This document shows, piece after piece, positions 23,352-32,505 of a stretch of DNA of 64,000 bases. Source of the DNA: Octadecabacter arcticus 238 (GTDB taxonomy: Bacteria > Pseudomonadota > Alphaproteobacteria > Rhodobacterales > Rhodobacteraceae). The first letter of the stretch is position 1. Every line of letters starts with the position of its first letter. Location: positions 1 through 64,000 of the forward strand of contig NC_020909.1 of assembly GCF_000155735.2 (NCBI RefSeq), in the 5' to 3' direction. A program made the position numbers and the translations under genes. The notes under the pieces were generated by a model. That model was not told the origin of the DNA and made no database searches. It worked only from the letters and a program-made list of their open reading frames with translations.

Positions 23352-25487
23352 ATGGGCTGTATTGGGGTATTTGACGATATGAGTGTGTCAGAACCATTAG
23401 TCCAGAGGCGTGGGTTTGGACGCGCCATGAGCGGTGCGGCCTTGCCGCTCGGCATATTGATGCTGGTTGCGATGATGGTTCTGCCGCTTCCAGTCCTTCT
23501 GTTAGATCTATTTTTTACGGTCAACATCTTGATGTCCCTGTTGATTTTAATGGTGGCCTTGCAAACTCACCGGCCCTTGGACTTTTCGTCTTTTCCAAGC
23601 TTGTTGCTGTTGGCAACCGTCCTGCGGCTGGCGTTGAATGTGGCCTCCACCCGGATCGTGCTGAGCGAGGGACATACAGGAACAGGTGCTGCCGGTCAGG
23701 TGATTGAAGCCTTTGGAGCTTTTGTCATCGCGGGAAACTTTGTTGTCGGTATTTTTGTATTTGCGATTCTCGTGATCATCAACCTTGTCGTCATCACAAA
23801 GGGCGCAGGGCGCGTGTCGGAGGTATCTGCGCGCTTTACCCTCGACGCGATGCCGGGCAAACAAATGGCGATTGACGCAGATTTGAATGCGGGCGTTCTG
23901 ACAGCAGAGGAAGCGACTAAACGCCGCGAGGATGTCGCGCGGGAGGCAGAGTTCCACGGCGCGATGGACGGTGCTTCCAAGTTTGTGAAGGGGGACGCCG
24001 TTGCCGGTATCCTGATCCTTGCGATCAATGTCATCGGTGGCCTCGCCATCGGGATTTTGCAACATGATCTGTCGCTTGCTGAAGCGTCACAGCTCTATGT
24101 ACTTTTGTCGATTGGGGACGGGCTCGTGGCGCAGATCCCCTCTCTGCTGCTGTCGATTGCCACCGCAATCATCGTGACGCGGGTTTCGTCCAGTCAGGAC
24201 ATGGCCGAGCATATTAAAAGCGAAGTGGCTATGTCCCGTGCGTGGTTTCCGGTCGCGGGCGTTCTTGGTCTTATCGGTCTGGTCCCCGGCATGCCAACTC
24301 TGTTGTTCGGGGGCATGGCCTTGGCGGCGGCTGCCGCAGGGTATGCTTTTTACAAGCAGGAAACGAACGGCTCTGCAGAGGAGGTCGAGGACAAATCCAA
24401 AGCCGTAGAGGATAGTGACCCGAATAGCCTAAAGGTGACGGATGTTGCGGACCTTTCGGCAGTGACCCTTCTACTAAGTTATCCTCTTCTGTCACTGATA
24501 GACAACGACAATGGCGGCCCGCTGGCCAGACGCATTACCGCCGTTCGCAAGGAGGTGTCGCAAGCCTTGGGCTTTGTTTTTCCGGGTGTGCGGGTGCGTG
24601 ACGATCTTGGCATGGAAGCCAATGACTACCGGATCAAGGTAGGTCAGATAGTTGTCGCTGAGGACAAGATATATCCTGATAAAAAACTTGCGATGCCAAG
24701 CGGAACCTCTCGGATTAAGGTAAAGGGGATTGACGTCAAAGAGCCGACTTTTGGGATTGATGCGACATGGATACCGCCTGAGCTAGAGTTCGAGGCAGAA
24801 GCGAATGGATATATAATAATAGCACCAGAGACTGTGCTTGCCACGCATCTCAGTCAAATTTTGTATAAACACGCAGCTGACCTAATTGGGCAGGATGACG
24901 TACAGGAATTGCTTGATAACCTTTCCGAGGTCGTGCCGCAGTTGGTGCAATCTGTGGTTCCAAAGCTGATGCCTCTACATAACTTGACGGCCGTCTTGCG
25001 TCAGATTCTGCGTGAGCGCATCCCGATCAGCGATCTGCGTCGGATTTTGGAGCTACTCTCGGAAATGGCCAGTAAGAATTTGGGGGTATCTGAAACTGCT
25101 GAGGCGCTGAGACCCCATCTTATAGGTCTTCTGATCCAGCAAACAACACCGTTGAATGCCCCATTGCCGGTAATTATACTAGACAGCAACTTTGAACATC
25201 TGCTTATCAATTCTGCGAAGCAATCGGAGGGTGACCAATTGCTTCTGGATAGCAGTCTGGCCGAACGTATGGTGCAATCACTGGTGCGTATCAACGAGGA
25301 GCAGACAGAGGCAAATAAGAAGCCTTTCCTTGTAGTGTCTCCCAAGATCCGCAGCAAGCTTTCCGCCTTTTTGCGTCAACACCTTGCTGATTTCCCCGTT
25401 CTGTCGTTCACAGAACTGCCCGATGGCCGTAAGGTGGAGGTTGTTGCTACCGTGTCGGGTGAAGCAGAAGCGCCATCCGACCAATGA
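23352..25487 (+). CDS. flhA: Flagellar export gate protein FlhA
   Basis: A 711-residue inner-membrane protein, the major export gate of the flagellar type III apparatus. The N-terminal half has about eight membrane helices and the FHIPEP-family segments, including SEVSARFTLDAMPGKQMAID and the cytoplasmic loop LNAGVLTAEEATKRREDVAR. The C-terminal half is the cytosolic FlhA-C domain that binds chaperone-substrate complexes (ADDLS-type repeats, DVQELLDNLSEVVPQLVQSV). Starts at 23352 or 23379 are both possible; AAGGG precedes the first. It leads the flhA-flhF unit from its own sigma-54 promoter. Confidence 0.95.
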   Translation: MGCIGVFDDMSVSEPLVQRRGFGRAMSGAALPLGILMLVAMMVLPLPVLLLDLFFTVNILMSLLILMVALQTHRPLDFSSFPSLLLLATVLRLALNVASTRIVLSEGHTGTGAAGQVIEAFGAFVIAGNFVVGIFVFAILVIINLVVITKGAGRVSEVSARFTLDAMPGKQMAIDADLNAGVLTAEEATKRREDVAREAEFHGAMDGASKFVKGDAVAGILILAINVIGGLAIGILQHDLSLAEASQLYVLLSIGDGLVAQIPSLLLSIATAIIVTRVSSSQDMAEHIKSEVAMSRAWFPVAGVLGLIGLVPGMPTLLFGGMALAAAAAGYAFYKQETNGSAEEVEDKSKAVEDSDPNSLKVTDVADLSAVTLLLSYPLLSLIDNDNGGPLARRITAVRKEVSQALGFVFPGVRVRDDLGMEANDYRIKVGQIVVAEDKIYPDKKLAMPSGTSRIKVKGIDVKEPTFGIDATWIPPELEFEAEANGYIIIAPETVLATHLSQILYKHAADLIGQDDVQELLDNLSEVVPQLVQSVVPKLMPLHNLTAVLRQILRERIPISDLRRILELLSEMASKNLGVSETAEALRPHLIGLLIQQTTPLNAPLPVIILDSNFEHLLINSAKQSEGDQLLLDSSLAERMVQSLVRINEEQTEANKKPFLVVSPKIRSKLSAFLRQHLADFPVLSFTELPDGRKVEVVATVSGEAEAPSDQ

Positions 25488-25539
25488 CCAGATTTCCATT
25501 TCAAGCCTTATATCCAACATTCCCTAAGGGCCCAAGTTT

Positions 25540-26988
25540 ATGACTGAATATGTCTTCAGAGCCTCCGATACCGACACTGCCATGGAAAAGGCTATCCGAG
25601 AGTTGGGTGACGACGCCATGATACTGTCCGTCAAGCGAGTTGGCGATGTGACAGAGGTACGGGCGGTGAAGGAAGTGGGTGTGGCTAGCCAGCCGGTGTG
25701 GGAAAACCCGCAGTCACAATCTTTGCCAACCGAGGCGGTGGACTTGGGTGCGGCGCTGCGCCGCGCCCGAGAGCAGCGCCGCACTTTGCAGCAGCCTGCC
25801 CCATTGCAGGCCGCACCCATGTCTGATGCTCGTGCGCAATCGTCCAGCGTTGTCGAGCCCAGAGTTGATATAGAGTTTGGGTCTAGCCACGTGGGCACTG
25901 TCGATCCTGTGGATCAGGCTGATCTTGCGATCTCTGATGCAGAGCAAATCATTGATGCCACGCAGTTTGAGAAGATGTTCCGCCAACGTCTTGATCAGGT
26001 CCCCGAACCAGAGGGTAGTCCCTTGGCTGGGCAGGGCGCTCAAACCCGATCTGCGGCACCGCAGGTCACCCAAGTTGTTGCCGACATGGTGCAGCCCATG
26101 GGCGTGCCGAGCGATCATCAAACGCTGGCACCCTATGGTGACCCTCTTCAGAATGGCGTCATCGGTGGTGCCTATGCCCAGCCCGGATTATCCCTGCCCT
26201 CTGCAGGCGGCGCGGCTTTGCCTGATCTGCCGCGCAAGACAATATTCAGCTATGGATTTCCAGAAGATATCGCGCTGGCTTGTGCAGTGGCTCCAGATCT
26301 TCATACGCAAGAGGCGCAGCGGGATCATGCATGCAAAATGTTGGCACAGCGGCTTGCCACCGAGGGAGAGATTTCGGTTGTCCATGAGGACTGCACGCTG
26401 TTTGTCTTTGGCCCGCCTGGCGGCGGCAAGACAACGATTGCCGCGCAATTGGCCTTTGAACGTTTGCAAAGCACCGCCTCCCGCCCCCGGTTTATTCAGT
26501 TGGCGCACGATGGGTACATCAACGACACACGACTTGAACGGTACGCCTCTCTGCTGAACACAGAGTTTCGACACCTATCGCTGAACACCAAGATCTCGAT
26601 TACCCATGCCGATGTCATAGACTGTGATTTCGCAGAACCGAGCGCAATCGTGGATGCACTTGAGTGGGTAACAGAGCAAAATTCCAATGGTCGTGTGACG
26701 CCTGTCATGGTTATTCCGGGCACGTGGTCAGTGTCTGCAATCAAGCAATACAGCCATTTGTTTGAAGGGCTATCACCGGCGACAATCCTGACTCACATGA
26801 ATATCGGTGGGATTGACGCAGAGGGCTTGGGGGCATTGGCCGAGGCTCATGTCACGCTGGTTGGAGTCAACGAATCTAATAAGATTACTGATGGTCTGAT
26901 GCTTGTTGACGCCTTGTCAGTGGAGCAATTTCTTAAAGACACTTTCGTCCTCTTAGGTGACGGGTTTGAAGAGAAAGTTGGAAAATAA
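25540..26988 (+). CDS. flhF: SRP-type GTPase-like FlhF (divergent G domain)
   Basis: A 482-residue protein. Residues 1-45 (MTEYVFRASDTDTAMEKAIR ELGDDAMILSV) are the FlhF-specific basic N-terminal segment; a long unstructured middle follows; residues ~280-475 form an SRP-GTPase-like domain with the P-loop GPPGGGKTT. FlhF sets the place and number of polar flagella. The later G motifs look eroded: where FlhF normally has DTAG there is DVIDCDFAEP, and TKLD is replaced by THMNIGG. GTP hydrolysis may therefore be weak or lost. It lies 52 bases after flhA. Confidence 0.8.
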   Translation: MTEYVFRASDTDTAMEKAIRELGDDAMILSVKRVGDVTEVRAVKEVGVASQPVWENPQSQSLPTEAVDLGAALRRAREQRRTLQQPAPLQAAPMSDARAQSSSVVEPRVDIEFGSSHVGTVDPVDQADLAISDAEQIIDATQFEKMFRQRLDQVPEPEGSPLAGQGAQTRSAAPQVTQVVADMVQPMGVPSDHQTLAPYGDPLQNGVIGGAYAQPGLSLPSAGGAALPDLPRKTIFSYGFPEDIALACAVAPDLHTQEAQRDHACKMLAQRLATEGEISVVHEDCTLFVFGPPGGGKTTIAAQLAFERLQSTASRPRFIQLAHDGYINDTRLERYASLLNTEFRHLSLNTKISITHADVIDCDFAEPSAIVDALEWVTEQNSNGRVTPVMVIPGTWSVSAIKQYSHLFEGLSPATILTHMNIGGIDAEGLGALAEAHVTLVGVNESNKITDGLMLVDALSVEQFLKDTFVLLGDGFEEKVGK

Positions 26989-27054
26989 TTTAAACAATGC
27001 TGTAAGGCAGTCGTTTCTTAATGAGAATGCATTGTAGTAATTAATGGAGATTTC

Positions 27055-27426
27055 ATGTCAATGTTAAGTCCGGCGGAAGTTTATCAGCGACAGCAAAAGA
27101 ACCCTGCCTTCGATGTGGATAACAGTCATCATCTGATCAAAGCCACTCTGGAGTATCTGACCCGTAGTTTGGGGGCTCTGTCCCATGGAGCCGAACGCGG
27201 ATCAGAGCCTTTCAATACTCATACAGCGCGTGTTTTGATGTCAGTTTATGTGCTACAGTCCAGCCTCGATTTTGAACGGGGTGGAGATATATCCACAAAT
27301 TTGTTCCAACTGTATGAGTATACTCGGCAACAAGCGCTCAAGCTGATGCGCGGAGATGAAACTTCTCGGATTGATCAGGCTTATTATTCAATGACGGAAA
27401 TCTTGGATGCATGGCAGCAAATTTAG
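27055..27426 (+). CDS. fliS: Flagellin export chaperone FliS
   Basis: A 123-residue all-helical protein with FliS features: a tyrosine near the N-terminus (AEVYQRQQKNPA), the segment LMSVYVLQSSLDFERGGDIS, and TNLFQLYEYTRQQALKLMRG, which corresponds to the family pattern LD...GG..A..L..LY.Y. FliS binds the flagellin C-terminus and stops premature polymerisation. GGAG lies 8 bases before the ATG. The next gene overlaps its end by 20 bases. Confidence 0.8.
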   Translation: MSMLSPAEVYQRQQKNPAFDVDNSHHLIKATLEYLTRSLGALSHGAERGSEPFNTHTARVLMSVYVLQSSLDFERGGDISTNLFQLYEYTRQQALKLMRGDETSRIDQAYYSMTEILDAWQQI

Positions 27427-27733
27427 TAATCCTGTAAATTCCAGAACTTTGTCGGACCTGCTGTCCTACTTAGATGTGGTACAGGCATTCTTGGACAAAG
27501 CTGTTTTAGATAGAGATTTTGATGCGGCAGATCGTATCAACGCGGAATTTTCTGTATGCCTGTCTGCGCTGCTGGAAGCAGCAATGGTCCCGGATGTCAC
27601 GGAATTGGCTCGATTTAGGCAGATCAAGGCGCGCCATGCTGAAGCTCAGGATGCTTTGGCGAAAATTCTTCGGGAGACACGCGGCAGGCGTAGTAAGGTT
27701 CAGGCAGCTCTTTCTGCGTATTCAAGAGTGTAA
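27407..27733 (+). CDS. FliT-like export chaperone
   Basis: A 108-residue helical protein whose start overlaps fliS by 20 bases. In many bacteria fliT follows fliS and encodes the chaperone for the cap protein FliD. Size, helical character and the C-terminal basic helix (ILRETRGRRSKVQAALSAYS) agree with FliT, but sequence conservation in that family is too low for a firm call by eye. Confidence 0.55.
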   Translation: MHGSKFSNPVNSRTLSDLLSYLDVVQAFLDKAVLDRDFDAADRINAEFSVCLSALLEAAMVPDVTELARFRQIKARHAEAQDALAKILRETRGRRSKVQAALSAYSRV

Positions 27734-27760
27734 CAGAATTTTTAACAAAAGGATTTGACC

Positions 27761-28402
27761 TTGGCATTTACAGCGCTTGACATTGTTGAAAGCAAGCATA
27801 CCCGTCTTGGCGACGTTATCAATAACGAGCGGATGGTTGGGCAGCTAACACTCTCCGAAACCGACAGTGTTTCCTTTGCGATCAGAGTGTTTTCAAAGGG
27901 CACGTCGGGGCTGCTCGCTGTGGTTGATGAGGCGCGCAAGCTGATTGGGCTGTTGTCTGAGCGGGATATAATACGCGCGTTGGCTGAAGATGGGAGGGGG
28001 ATTGTGGAGTGGCCTGTCTCTCGGGTGATGAAGCGTGAGTTGTCGGTGGCAACGCAGGATACATATTGCACCGACACCCTGTTGCTGATGATCGAGAAAC
28101 ACTTTCGTCACATGCCTGTGGTAGATGACGATGGGACATTCATTGCATGTGTTGATGCGCTGCAAGTAGCATATGCTAAGATTTCCGAAATGACTGATAG
28201 TAATAGGAAGTTGATGCGGCTTATGGCTGTGTTCACTGATCAAGTAATCGACATTGCCACATCAGACTCTATCGAGACTATTCGAGCCATGTTTGCTGAA
28301 AAAGACTGGGTGAGTGCGGTTGTTAAGGACGATCAAAAAGTAGTAGGCTTTATCACAGCGGATGAGTTATTGAGATTTTCGTGTAGAATTAGAGCTTTGT
28401 AA
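27761..28402 (+). CDS. Tandem CBS-domain protein
   Basis: A ~213-residue cytoplasmic protein with two CBS-domain pairs: VFSKGTSGLLAVVDEARKLI GLLSERDI and FRHMPVVDDDGTFIACVDAL, then a third and fourth half (ATSDSIETIRAMFAEKDWVS AVV...VGFITADELL). CBS pairs bind adenine nucleotides and act as energy or redox sensors. I favour the TTG at 27761, which has AAAAGGA 7 bases upstream; no ATG is available. It follows fliS-fliT within 30 bases, so it is probably co-expressed with the filament genes. A role in regulating flagellar activity is speculation. Confidence 0.7.
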   Translation: MAFTALDIVESKHTRLGDVINNERMVGQLTLSETDSVSFAIRVFSKGTSGLLAVVDEARKLIGLLSERDIIRALAEDGRGIVEWPVSRVMKRELSVATQDTYCTDTLLLMIEKHFRHMPVVDDDGTFIACVDALQVAYAKISEMTDSNRKLMRLMAVFTDQVIDIATSDSIETIRAMFAEKDWVSAVVKDDQKVVGFITADELLRFSCRIRAL

Positions 28403-28452
28403 ACTTGGATTTTAAGCGGCAATTCCTGAAGAAATTATAAGAAAGATCTCAG

Positions 28453-28935
28453 ATGTTGTACGCCCCTGATTGGGTTTTGAGTGTGGTTTGTGCCAAAATT
28501 GCAGTGCGTTACGTATTGGGAGATTTGCCCATTGAAGCATTCGCAAATCGCATGTCCAGAGATCTGACTAAGAAATATCCTGATTGTAAGCCCGAGAAAT
28601 TATACGGCACGGCAGAGGATATGCTGTTTTTTCTCGCTGAAATCGAAGATGAGGACGCGCTGGATCACTGTTATCAGTTTGTCTACAACTCGGTTATGTT
28701 TGATCAGGCTGGGCGCCGGCGTCGCATGAAAGGTCTTTTTTTTGATCCGCTAAGCCCGGTTAAAGCACCAACGAGTAGCAAGGAAATTTTATCAAAATTT
28801 CGGGTGTTTACGTTCAGAAGTAGAGCTGGCACATCTCTCTGTGCACCTGAGGACTGGTCTGTGAGAAACATCAATGAGCTAAAAGTTTTGGCAGATATAC
28901 TGGAGGTCCATGTATCGTTTGAAGACGCGATCTGA
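28453..28935 (+). CDS. Hypothetical protein of the fliS unit
   Basis: A 160-residue soluble protein of unknown family. It has a helical N-terminal half (VVCAKIAVRYVLGDLPIEAF) and a basic C-terminal half (AGRRRRMKGLFFDPLSPVKA). It starts 50 bases after the CBS gene and ends against the convergent DUF1566 gene with no space (28935/28936). No signal peptide or membrane segment is seen. Likely co-transcribed with fliS-fliT-CBS. Confidence 0.5.
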   Translation: MLYAPDWVLSVVCAKIAVRYVLGDLPIEAFANRMSRDLTKKYPDCKPEKLYGTAEDMLFFLAEIEDEDALDHCYQFVYNSVMFDQAGRRRRMKGLFFDPLSPVKAPTSSKEILSKFRVFTFRSRAGTSLCAPEDWSVRNINELKVLADILEVHVSFEDAI

Positions 28936-29421
28936 TCATCGTTCCTGTACCAATCGTACCGCGAAATTTTGATTTCGCCGTGCGCGCCCATAGTTGTGGC
29001 CCGTAAAAAAATTAACGACCCAAAAGTTGTTAGGCAATAACCAGTTTTGATCGGCGCTCCAATAGATTCCGGGATGTGTCTCTGAGAAAATATCCTGATT
29101 TATCATGGGTGGGTTTGTCTGATCCACGACCAAACGTTGCAGTTCGTCGCGGGTTGGCAGGCGCCAACCATCGCCCATGCTGCTTGTGGTTCTAGCGATT
29201 ATTGTTTCGGTGACAGCAAAGGGTACCAAGATTGGTGTCCCGTCGCATTTTCCATTTTCCCAGACCTGCCCGATGCTGCATCTCATCCAATTCAATCCCG
29301 CCATCACATCAACGACGATTGGCCCTTTGGGCACAAAGACCGTGATTTCCTGCGCTTTGGCTGGTCGCACTCCGTACCCAGTGACGATCAGACTCAAAAT
29401 TAGTGTCAAGACGAGTTTCAT
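28936..29421 (-). CDS. Exported DUF1566 (Lcl C-terminal-like) protein
   Basis: A 161-residue protein with a signal peptide (MKLVLTLILSLIVTGYGVRP AKA) and a DUF1566/Lcl fold: WMRCSIGQVWENGKCDGTPI, GDGWRLPTRDELQRLVVDQT, IYWSADQNWLLPNNFWVVNF. The domain resembles the FGE/C-type lectin-like fold and occurs in surface and pilus-associated proteins. I chose the ATG at 29421 to place the signal peptide first. It is divergent from pomA and shares the intergenic region with the pomA sigma-54 site. Function unknown. Confidence 0.65.
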   Translation of the reverse strand: MKLVLTLILSLIVTGYGVRPAKAQEITVFVPKGPIVVDVMAGLNWMRCSIGQVWENGKCDGTPILVPFAVTETIIARTTSSMGDGWRLPTRDELQRLVVDQTNPPMINQDIFSETHPGIYWSADQNWLLPNNFWVVNFFTGHNYGRARRNQNFAVRLVQER

Positions 29422-29465
29422 GCCGCTTCCTTTACATAGCATTCTGGTGCCCTTTTTACGTCGAT

Positions 29466-29481
29466 TGGCACTTTCCTTGCA
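29466..29481 (+). promoter_or_regulatory. Sigma-54 promoter of pomA-pomB
   Basis: TGGCAC-TTTCC-TTGCA is a full match to the -24/-12 consensus, 39 bases before the pomA ATG. Confidence 0.8.
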
Positions 29482-29519
29482 TTAATTAAATTTCAACCCT
29501 TGTAACAGGAGATGCTGCC

Positions 29520-30281
29520 ATGGATATTGCTTCCCTTATTGGACTAATAGGCACAGCTGCAATGATTGCCGGAGCCATGATCGTGGGCGGTGGTCTGGGG
29601 CCGTTTGTAGATATTCCATCGATCTTGATCGTGATCGGCGGCACATTTTTCGCGTGCATGTATACAACGCCTATGGCGACATTTATTTCCAGTTTTAGTG
29701 CCATGGGAAAGGCATTTCTTCCACCTGTCAAAAAAATGCACGTCCTGATCGAGCGAATGGTCGAACTGGCGGCTGTCGCGCGCAAGGATGGAATGATGGC
29801 GCTGGAAGGTCAGGAAGTGCCAGACAACTTTTTCAAAAAAGGCATGCAGCTTTTGGTTGATGGCGCTGATGAAACCAAGCTGGTGCAGCAATTAAACTCT
29901 GAACTCAAATCCATGAGATCTCGGCATGAGGCCAACCAGAATGTGATCAAGGCTTGGATTGACCTAGCGCCTGCAATGGGCATGATCGGAACGCTGATTG
30001 GTCTTGTTCTGATGTTGGGTAACATGAGTGACCCGGCGGCAATTGGTCCTGCGATGGCTGTTGCGCTTTTGACGACAATGTATGGTGCGATCGTGGCCAA
30101 CGTATTATTTAGTCCCATGTTGACCAAGCTAGAGGGCTATACGTCCTATGAGGTCGTTTATCGCGAAATGGTCATCTTGGGTCTTCGAAATATTGCACGC
30201 GGCGAATCCCCGCGTAACATTCAGGATCAGATGGCTTCAAAGCTGCCTCCTAAGATGCAAGCTAAATTAGACGCCGCATGA
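29520..30281 (+). CDS. pomA: Stator protein PomA/MotA
   Basis: A 253-residue inner-membrane ion-channel subunit with four membrane helices: two near the N-terminus (SLIGLIGTAAMIAGAMIVGG, then ILIVIGGTFFACMYTTPMAT) and two after residue 145 (APAMGMIGTLIGLVLMLGNM, then MAVALLTTMYGAIVANVLFS). Charged residues in the cytoplasmic loop would contact FliG. Length and pattern are closer to sodium-type PomA than to the ~290-residue enterobacterial MotA. AGGAG precedes the start. Paired with pomB 24 bases later. Confidence 0.85.
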   Translation: MDIASLIGLIGTAAMIAGAMIVGGGLGPFVDIPSILIVIGGTFFACMYTTPMATFISSFSAMGKAFLPPVKKMHVLIERMVELAAVARKDGMMALEGQEVPDNFFKKGMQLLVDGADETKLVQQLNSELKSMRSRHEANQNVIKAWIDLAPAMGMIGTLIGLVLMLGNMSDPAAIGPAMAVALLTTMYGAIVANVLFSPMLTKLEGYTSYEVVYREMVILGLRNIARGESPRNIQDQMASKLPPKMQAKLDAA

Positions 30282-30308
30282 CCCCTGCGGACCGGGAAGG
30301 CTTAATTG

Positions 30309-31544
30309 ATGGCTGAAGAAGTAGCAGCAGAAGAAGAAGAAGAGGACGAAGAATGTCCTAAGTGCCCCCCTGTGGGGGCACCTGCTTGGATGGCGACATT
30401 CGCTGACCTTGCAACCCTACTGATGGCGTTTTTCGTTTTAATTCTGTCCTTCGCGGAAATGAACGTCCCAAAGTTCAAGCAGATCCAGGGGTCATTGAAG
30501 GATTCCTTCGGGGTACAGCGCATTGTGCCGGTGGTTGAGCAGCCGAAAGGAACGACAGTTCTGGATATGAATTTCAGCCCCTCACCATCTCCTTCGGTCA
30601 CAGAAGAATTGACGCAAGAAACCACCGAAATTCGTGAGCCTGAACTGAAAGTTCCGTCCGACAACCGGGATAAGAATGGAGAAGATAAATCACTGGAGGG
30701 TGAGACTGATAAAGAGGGCTTGGGTGGTGATGACGCTAATAACATTGCTGAAAACGAAAACATGTCCGATGCCGAAAAGCTCGCCGCAGCGCTAGAGCAG
30801 ATCGGAAATGCGGTGAATATTGAAGCTGAGATCGTAGATGGTAAAGTTGTAGTTGATATGAATGCAACGGATGCCTCCCCCCAAGAACTGATCGAAAAGT
30901 TTCAGCGCGTAGGCCAGGCGCTGGAGATCGCCGGTCTTGCGACCGGCAAAGCGGAGCAAGAAGTGCTCTTTGGAGGTCTGGATGAAACATTGAATGATCT
31001 GATTTCCATGGTGTCAGAAATCCAGCGTCAGCAACAGGCGAGCGGCGGGGCCACGGTCGATGAGGCTCTCACAAAGATGGCGCGGGCTACCGAGAAGGCA
31101 CGCGAAGCAGAAGACCAGCTACGCGCAAACCTTCGGGATGAGATGGAGCAGGGTCTGGTTACTGTAGAACAGCGGGATGGCAAAGTATTTGTAAATCTAG
31201 GGACCGGTGGTGCCTTCCCTTCAGGCTCTGCCGTGCTGACCGAGCAGGCACAAACCATCATTGAAGAGTTGGCTAGCGTTGCCAATGATCCTAGCAGTCG
31301 TGTGATCGTTGCCGGTCATACGGATAATGTGCCGATCGCCTTTGGTGCATTATATCGTGACAACTGGGACCTGGCCGCTGCGCGTGCCGCAAGCGTGGTG
31401 CAGGAAATAGAGGCAATCAGTCCTGTGCTGGGGCGTGAAATGTCGGCAGTCAGTTTCGGTGAAACCAAACCGATCTCAGACAATTTCACTGCAGAAGGGC
31501 GCGAACAAAACCGCCGGATCGAACTCGAAATCGAGTTTGAATAG
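30309..31544 (+). CDS. pomB: Stator protein PomB/MotB (PomB-like)
   Basis: A 411-residue stator subunit. It starts with an acidic tail and a CPKCPPVGAP motif, then one membrane helix with the ion-binding aspartate (MATFADLATLLMAFFVLILS; Asp33), the plug region FKQIQGSLKDSFGVQ, and a C-terminal OmpA-like peptidoglycan-binding domain (VIVAGHTDNVPI ... NWDLAAARAASVV ... GREQNRRIELEIEF). The helix and plug resemble Vibrio PomB closely, which argues for sodium coupling, although the ion cannot be proven from sequence. ATG 30309 is preferred over a TTG at 30306. Confidence 0.88.
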   Translation: MAEEVAAEEEEEDEECPKCPPVGAPAWMATFADLATLLMAFFVLILSFAEMNVPKFKQIQGSLKDSFGVQRIVPVVEQPKGTTVLDMNFSPSPSPSVTEELTQETTEIREPELKVPSDNRDKNGEDKSLEGETDKEGLGGDDANNIAENENMSDAEKLAAALEQIGNAVNIEAEIVDGKVVVDMNATDASPQELIEKFQRVGQALEIAGLATGKAEQEVLFGGLDETLNDLISMVSEIQRQQQASGGATVDEALTKMARATEKAREAEDQLRANLRDEMEQGLVTVEQRDGKVFVNLGTGGAFPSGSAVLTEQAQTIIEELASVANDPSSRVIVAGHTDNVPIAFGALYRDNWDLAAARAASVVQEIEAISPVLGREMSAVSFGETKPISDNFTAEGREQNRRIELEIEFE

Positions 31545-31603
31545 TAGCAAGGGGCGTGTGGCTGTCGTCTTCCTGAATCTTTAAAATAGGTTTTTAAATT
31601 AAA

Positions 31604-32503
31604 ATGCTTGATAATTTGAATCGTGGCAGTGTTGCCGCAAACCCGTCTAGATCCAGAGTGAAATTTTCCAAGCGAAAATTGGATCAATCAGGATGGACTG
31701 CTGGCGTTTTTCTGAAGGCGAAGGCCAATAGTGAACGCATATGGGTTCAACGTATTATAATAAATGCGAAGCGCCGAGAGATTGAGCTGGGTATCTTCCC
31801 TGAAATGACCATGACTCAAGCCCGTAATGAGGTTGAAACCAACAAAGATATCATTGCCGCTGGTGGTGATGTGTTCGGCAAAAAAAGAAAAATGCACCAA
31901 GATAGCATACGAGACAGGATCAAGAGCCTGTCCCAGAGGATCGGTGCACGCTGTGCGGATCCCGTCACCTCCAAATCACCCGAACTGGTTCTGCCGCTTG
32001 AGCCAGTGGCAAATTCATCCGTGATCTTATCGGATGATCAGCTGCAAGCCGTTGAGGGTATCGAAACCTCCAAATCACCCGAACTGGTTCTGCCGCTTGA
32101 GCCAGTGGCAAATTCATCCGTGATCCTATCGGATGATCAACTGCAAGCCGTTGAGGGTATCGAAACCTCCACTGATCCTGACAACACAACGACGTTGGAT
32201 GAGGTGCGTGCGCTGGGGCCAAATATCGATAATGCGCTGATGCACATTCTGAATGTGTTGCCTGACGATGAGGATGGAACTCATGTTTGGGTGGACATGA
32301 TGACCTTATCACAGGCCTGTGGTCCTGAAATACTTGACAAAACCTGTGCGCTCGCGTTGGAGCAAGGCGATTGTACGCTTTGGTCCATTGTCGCAATTTT
32401 AGATGAAGAGACCAGTAGACCGGAGGCCATCTCAGAAGCCCCTTCGCCTGGGATTGCTCATGGCAATATTCGTGGGCCGCAACATTTCACTGAAAGGAAA
32501 TAA
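31604..32503 (+). CDS. Chimeric protein: integrase Arm-domain-like N-terminus, IstA-like C-terminus
   Basis: A 299-residue protein of unknown function. Residues ~35-85 (ERIWVQRIIINAKRREIELG ... FPEMTMTQARNEVETNKDII) match the DUF4102/Arm DNA-binding fold of P4-type integrases (L G.+P.+S..+AR......). Residues ~122-187 are two copies of a 33-residue unit. Residues ~200-275 (ALMHILNVLPDDEDGTHVWV ... ALALEQGDCTLWSIVAIL) recall the helical C-terminus of IS21 IstA. There is no catalytic integrase or DDE domain. The next gene, an IstB ATPase, starts 2 bases after its stop. It follows pomB by 60 bases. It could be a domesticated transposon pair or a decayed mobile element. Confidence 0.55.
   Translation: MLDNLNRGSVAANPSRSRVKFSKRKLDQSGWTAGVFLKAKANSERIWVQRIIINAKRREIELGIFPEMTMTQARNEVETNKDIIAAGGDVFGKKRKMHQDSIRDRIKSLSQRIGARCADPVTSKSPELVLPLEPVANSSVILSDDQLQAVEGIETSKSPELVLPLEPVANSSVILSDDQLQAVEGIETSTDPDNTTTLDEVRALGPNIDNALMHILNVLPDDEDGTHVWVDMMTLSQACGPEILDKTCALALEQGDCTLWSIVAILDEETSRPEAISEAPSPGIAHGNIRGPQHFTERK
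31967..32164 (+). repeat. Two tandem 99-bp in-frame repeats
   Basis: Positions 31967-32065 and 32066-32164 differ at only two bases and encode a 33-residue unit beginning TSKSPELVLPLEPVANSSVI. The near identity indicates a recent duplication. The unit is acidic and likely a flexible linker. Confidence 0.95.
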
Positions 32504-32505
32504 CG

